NCBI RefSeq assembly: GCF_041381155.1
Contig: NC_091135.1
Location: forward strand, 7,369,620 to 7,433,619
DNA from: Argopecten irradians
Lineage: Eukaryota; Mollusca; Bivalvia; Pectinida; Pectinidae
Reading direction: 5' to 3'
Length of the DNA stretch: 64,000 nt
Below the pieces are notes generated by a model. The model was not told where the DNA came from. It made no database searches and worked only from the letters and a program-made list of their open reading frames with translations. Positions 60,785 through 64,000 of this stretch are shown in pieces; within the stretch, counting starts at the first letter, position 1, and every line of letters begins with the position of its first letter. The position numbers and the translations under genes were made by a program.

Positions 60785-61475
60785 AGACAAGAGGCCTATA
60801 TTGCTCACATGGTTTATTTCATCAAAAGTTTTACAATTGGAAGTATATAGCGAAATTGCCCTCTTTAGGCCCATCCCTCAGCCGCACCAATTGTATGATT
60901 TTGAATCCCCCACCCCATAAGGATGCTACAAATGCAATAGGAGGGTGTTATCCAATGCTTAGTTCCATATCGTTTACATAGAAATAACAAAATACTCCCT
61001 TTTGGCCCCGCCCCGCCCCGCAGGCCTTCCCGGAGGTTTCAGCCCCACGTATGTACCATTTTTAATGCTATAAATAAAATATGAAAGCTACCCAAAGCTT
61101 AGTGTCAGAGAAGTCGTATATATGGAAATATCCAAATAGACCTATAATGATCGAAAGATAGAAAATAACCAAATACTTCCTTTTGGCCCCGCCCCGCAGG
61201 TCTTCTCGGGGGTTTCAGCCCCACTTATGTGCCATTTTTAATGCTACAAATAAAATATGAAAGCTACCCAAAGCTTAGTGTCAGAGAAGTCGAATATATG
61301 GAAATATCCAAATAGACCTCCTATAATGATCGAAAGATCGATCCTTCCAGTCAAATTTTGATAAACTCCAACCAGCGTTTATGAAGAAGTCAATTATTGA
61401 TAGACGGACGCCGAACGTCGCGGTATCGCATAAGCTCAACTTGATCTTTTGGACTAGATAGGTGAACAAAAAAAG
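60785..61475. repeat. Dispersed bivalve-type repeat with ~181-bp tandem core
   Basis: It opens 'aagaggcctatattgctcac' and closes with 'agctcaacttgatcttttgg' and 'ggtgaac', a pair of edges I recall from many bivalve sequences. Inside, 'ccttttggccccgccccgc', 'ggtttcagccccac' and 'agctacccaaagctta' occur twice, starting near 60998 and 61179. The GC-rich runs stand out from the AT-rich surroundings. No protein is encoded. Confidence 0.7.
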
Positions 61476-61638
61476 CAAAAACAAACATTAAAAAACACCG
61501 TTGCGTGTCTTTGATCTCTATGAACATCACCTTTCACCCGAACTAAATATTGAATCAGGCTTCCATAAATATTTACCTCTATGTACTTTGCACGTAACAG
61601 CTAGACTCCATAACTTGTTACAAGGCGCCACAGACAAG

Positions 61639-61678
61639 ATGAAAATCATTGTAGCAGTGATAACGTTTATGGTATCGG
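61639..61678 (+). CDS. Possible signal-peptide first exon
   Basis: The ATG at 61639 begins MKIIVAVITFMVSG and reaches a strong donor (GTAAGTTC) in phase 1 after 40 nt. This is the format of first exons of secreted or surface proteins, including Ig-domain ones. No later exon or promoter was found, so it may be chance. Confidence 0.25.
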
Positions 61679-61964
61679 GTAAGTTCGGTTCTTATTTTAT
61701 ATTCTTGCTTCTGGTTTTGTGTTTTCGCCCAAAATGATTGCCTAATATGTTATTTTATATCAAGTCAGAAATCAATGTCAGTTGTAATGAGAACGTTAAG
61801 TACAAACTGATAAATGGGCATCTATTTTATGATGGCCAGAATTCACAACTCCCACCAAACCTTCACATTGGATTTCGATAACTGAAGAAGATTGAAACGC
61901 AGAGAAAACATCCGTGTTTCCATTATCGGACATAGATCATTCTTTGCTGGGCGTTAAGAGCGCT

Positions 61965-62395
61965 CTATGAGTTTATTTGTGTGTATATCAGACAAGTGCC
62001 CTAGTTGTGCCTTTTGCTACTGCGAACCTTTCATTTTTGGATTTTATTTCTGCTACAATGGAAACTTAGTCAAAATACCAAATTACTGTTTCCTTTGGTG
62101 TCCGCACGCCAAAACTATTCAACGCAGCTCCTTGAAACTTTTTGTTTGTATAATACAAGTGCCGTAGTTTTGCTTTTTGCTATTGTAGACATTTCAAGTT
62201 CGGTATTTGTTCTGTTACAATAGGAACTGAGTCAAAAATACCAAATTACTGTTTCCTTTTGTTGTCTGCTGTTATTTTTTTCAGTTTTACATTTAAAGTT
62301 ACACTTAAATAACTCTTACTTTGAGCTTGATATATACATGTATTTAGGTTTTCATACCGACTGCGGGTCGCGGGGGATAATGCAACGCTTTGTGG
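61965..62395 (+). repeat. Dispersed repeat with internal ~165-bp duplication, partner of 57690-58015
   Basis: 'Agtgccctagttgtgcctttt' near 61994 and 'agtgccgtagttttgcttttt' near 62158 start two diverged internal copies. Each copy ends with 'aaataccaaattactgtttcc'. The remainder matches the 57.7-kb copy up to 'gggggataatgcaacgcttt'. Confidence 0.75.
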
Positions 62396-62639
62396 CCCCT
62401 TGTTTTGTGACTCTTGCAGACGGCTATTTTAATGCGCTAAATTTTGCTGTTTATGCCTAGGTTAAACCAAATTTCCCGTTATGTTTGAATTTCTTAAAGG
62501 CTGTTTATGTTTAGGTACAATGTAGGATGGACACAGATTATCTAAGAGTTTATACAACAAAACACTTTGTATTCAATCCTGTGGACGAAAGGCAATTATT
62601 TTCACTAGTATTTGTTCACTAAGTGTACACTATAATTTA

Positions 62640-63260
62640 CCTCCTATTGCAAAATTATCAATTTTGGTAAGTGATTCCAGCCGACATTGGTAGGTAGTTT
62701 TTCTGCAAGGCGATACAGATAATTTTTTTTTAAATCTTGTGCTTGTATATTCCAAGTTAGAGTGTCATCAAAAGACAAACCTAAAGGCTTTTCTTTCTTG
62801 ACATTTTGTAACAGACGATTCCAATTCGTCAGTAGCTCTGTCTTTCCATTCGTTTACTACCAATATGGTCTTTATTTATTACCAACATAGTATCATTACA
62901 CAAGTTTTTAAAATTAATAAAGCCATTATGTAGACATGTTATAATGCTAGTTACGTTTTTGTCTGTTTTTTGCATAGAAGTATCATCTGTATAAATTAAA
63001 AGTTAACTTTGCTTAGAGCAGAGGGCGAGATTATTTACATATAGGAAAAAAAACATTAAGGGCCCAAGAATGGATCCTTGGGGAACTCCAGTTTTGATTT
63101 CAATGGGATTTTCTGACGTCGATATGTGTAGGGAGAGAAGAAGTGAATAGCATTTTCAGAACAGACATATAATTTTATTTTCTGAGGTTATAGATTGTGA
63201 TTAATAATACCAAAAGCTTTACAGATATATAACTCCCTTTTGGTCCTTCTTATCAACCTC
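62640..63260 (-). mobile_element. LINE (non-LTR retrotransposon) reverse-transcriptase relic
   Basis: In reading order the minus strand shows LSKAFGIINHN-like sequence near 63193-63226, TGVPQGSILGPLMF near 63050-63088, and YTDDTS near 62979-62993 in place of the catalytic (F/Y)ADD. A thumb-like LGLSFDDTLTWN lies near 62730-62780. The frames are broken by indels, so it is inactive. The motif spellings suggest the Jockey/CR1/L2 assemblage; no ends or target duplication were identified. Confidence 0.8.
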
Positions 63261-63804
63261 ATCATACCATCGGTTTGTGATAGCAGTAAGGGTAGTTTGA
63301 CAATTTTGCACATAAAGAAATCCTCAACGATGAATGCCAAGACAGATTCATTTTAGTTTTCAGCTTTTATATAACTTGCAAAGACCAGTTTAAAGATCGA
63401 AATAAGTTTTAGTTTTTTTCCTTGGGTCTTTCCGTGGGTAAGATGTTATTAAATGAGGCTACAAATCACCCGTCGCCCCTACTCGCCTGACTTATGTGGC
63501 TTAGCTTGAACGAATCGTGCAACTTTGGATTCAATCAACACATCTCATCGGTAGAATGGAAATCACTCTACATGCGAAAATTGTTAGTTTTTAATTTTAC
63601 TCTCATCATCTGTCTCTATAATCACATGGAAAAAAATGTAAACAACTACATCGGCCATTTTATCGCTTCGAGCTCCCCCAATGCCGTCTAAGCGCCCCCT
63701 AAGTCAGAGGTACGCACCTCCTGCGCATCCCAATTCCGTTAACCTTCTCCACGGTGTATTAGTTTATAAGGTTTGCCTCGGACTTGCTTCAGACATGTAC
63801 TTCG

Positions 63805-64000
63805 ATCCCTAACGTCCCATTAGCAGCCAGGGTCATGTAAGGAGGGCCTCCCTGTGTGTAGTGTGTATGAAGTGCGTGATGAGTGTTTTGGGAGACTGCG
63901 GTATGTTCGTGTTGTGTCTTCTTGTATAGTGGAATTATCGCCCTTTTTACAGTGTTATGTCACTGAAACATGCTGCCGAAGACACAAAGCAACACACCCC
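63805..64000 (-). repeat. Long SINE, cut by the window end
   Basis: 'Aacgtcccattagcagccag', 'gggcctccctgtgtgtagtg', 'gggagactgcggtatgttcg', 'cactgaaacatgctgccgaag' and 'cacaaagcaacacacccc' are close to what I take as the family consensus. Its head lies beyond the window. Confidence 0.9.

Overview
The window reads as nuclear DNA of an invertebrate animal, most likely a bivalve mollusc and perhaps a scallop-like one. It is AT-rich and gene-sparse, its genes have short GT-AG exons, and it is crowded with dispersed repeats that I recognise as bivalve-type. These include long tRNA-headed SINEs ending in a 'TTAATAGGACGTTAAT(AAAC)n' tail, and short TTAA-flanked MITEs with 'AGATGCTCC' ends. The species call is inference from memory of repeat families and cannot be proven here.

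Layout. 1-4.3 kb: no gene, but a strong G+T bias on the + strand. 5.2-11.7 kb (minus): three exons of a secreted or membrane immunoglobulin-domain protein, with a signal-peptide exon at 11.6 kb and Ig exons at 6.8-7.2 and 5.2-5.5 kb. All junctions are phase 1, and the 3' end is not found. 13.25-13.6 kb (plus): TATA box and first exon of a small Cys-rich secreted protein. 15.6-22.1 kb (minus): a young, nearly whole Ty3/Gypsy element whose integrase lies before the reverse transcriptase, the Gmr1-type order. 23.4-27.2 kb (plus): the complete five-exon LSM12 homologue, the most securely named gene. 31-35 kb: several inverted-repeat DNA elements.

35.4-43.6 kb (minus): the most remarkable locus. 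It encodes a predicted secreted protein built from a TATA promoter, a signal-peptide exon, and a long alternating series of tiny phase-0 exons, almost all exactly 42 nt. One exon type encodes a basic module (KKKSFDAKRTYDD-like). The other encodes a Tyr/Asp/Gly module (YTTPYEYDGTTDGY-like). A 54-nt basic C-terminal exon ends the gene. Exons and introns have been duplicated together, some very recently, and at least two exon copies are decaying. I do not recognise the family. A shell-matrix, byssal or adhesive protein, or a multi-peptide prohormone, are the leading guesses.

43.6-64 kb: mostly repeats, including SINE copies in both orientations, TTAA MITEs, tandem repeats with a nested MITE, and two LINE reverse-transcriptase fragments. 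Two weak exon candidates lie at 52.9-53.1 kb and 61.64 kb. No RNA gene, CRISPR array or bacterial-type operon was seen. The host genes do not form an obvious pathway, but three of them (Ig protein, Cys-rich protein, modular protein) are predicted to be secreted or surface proteins.
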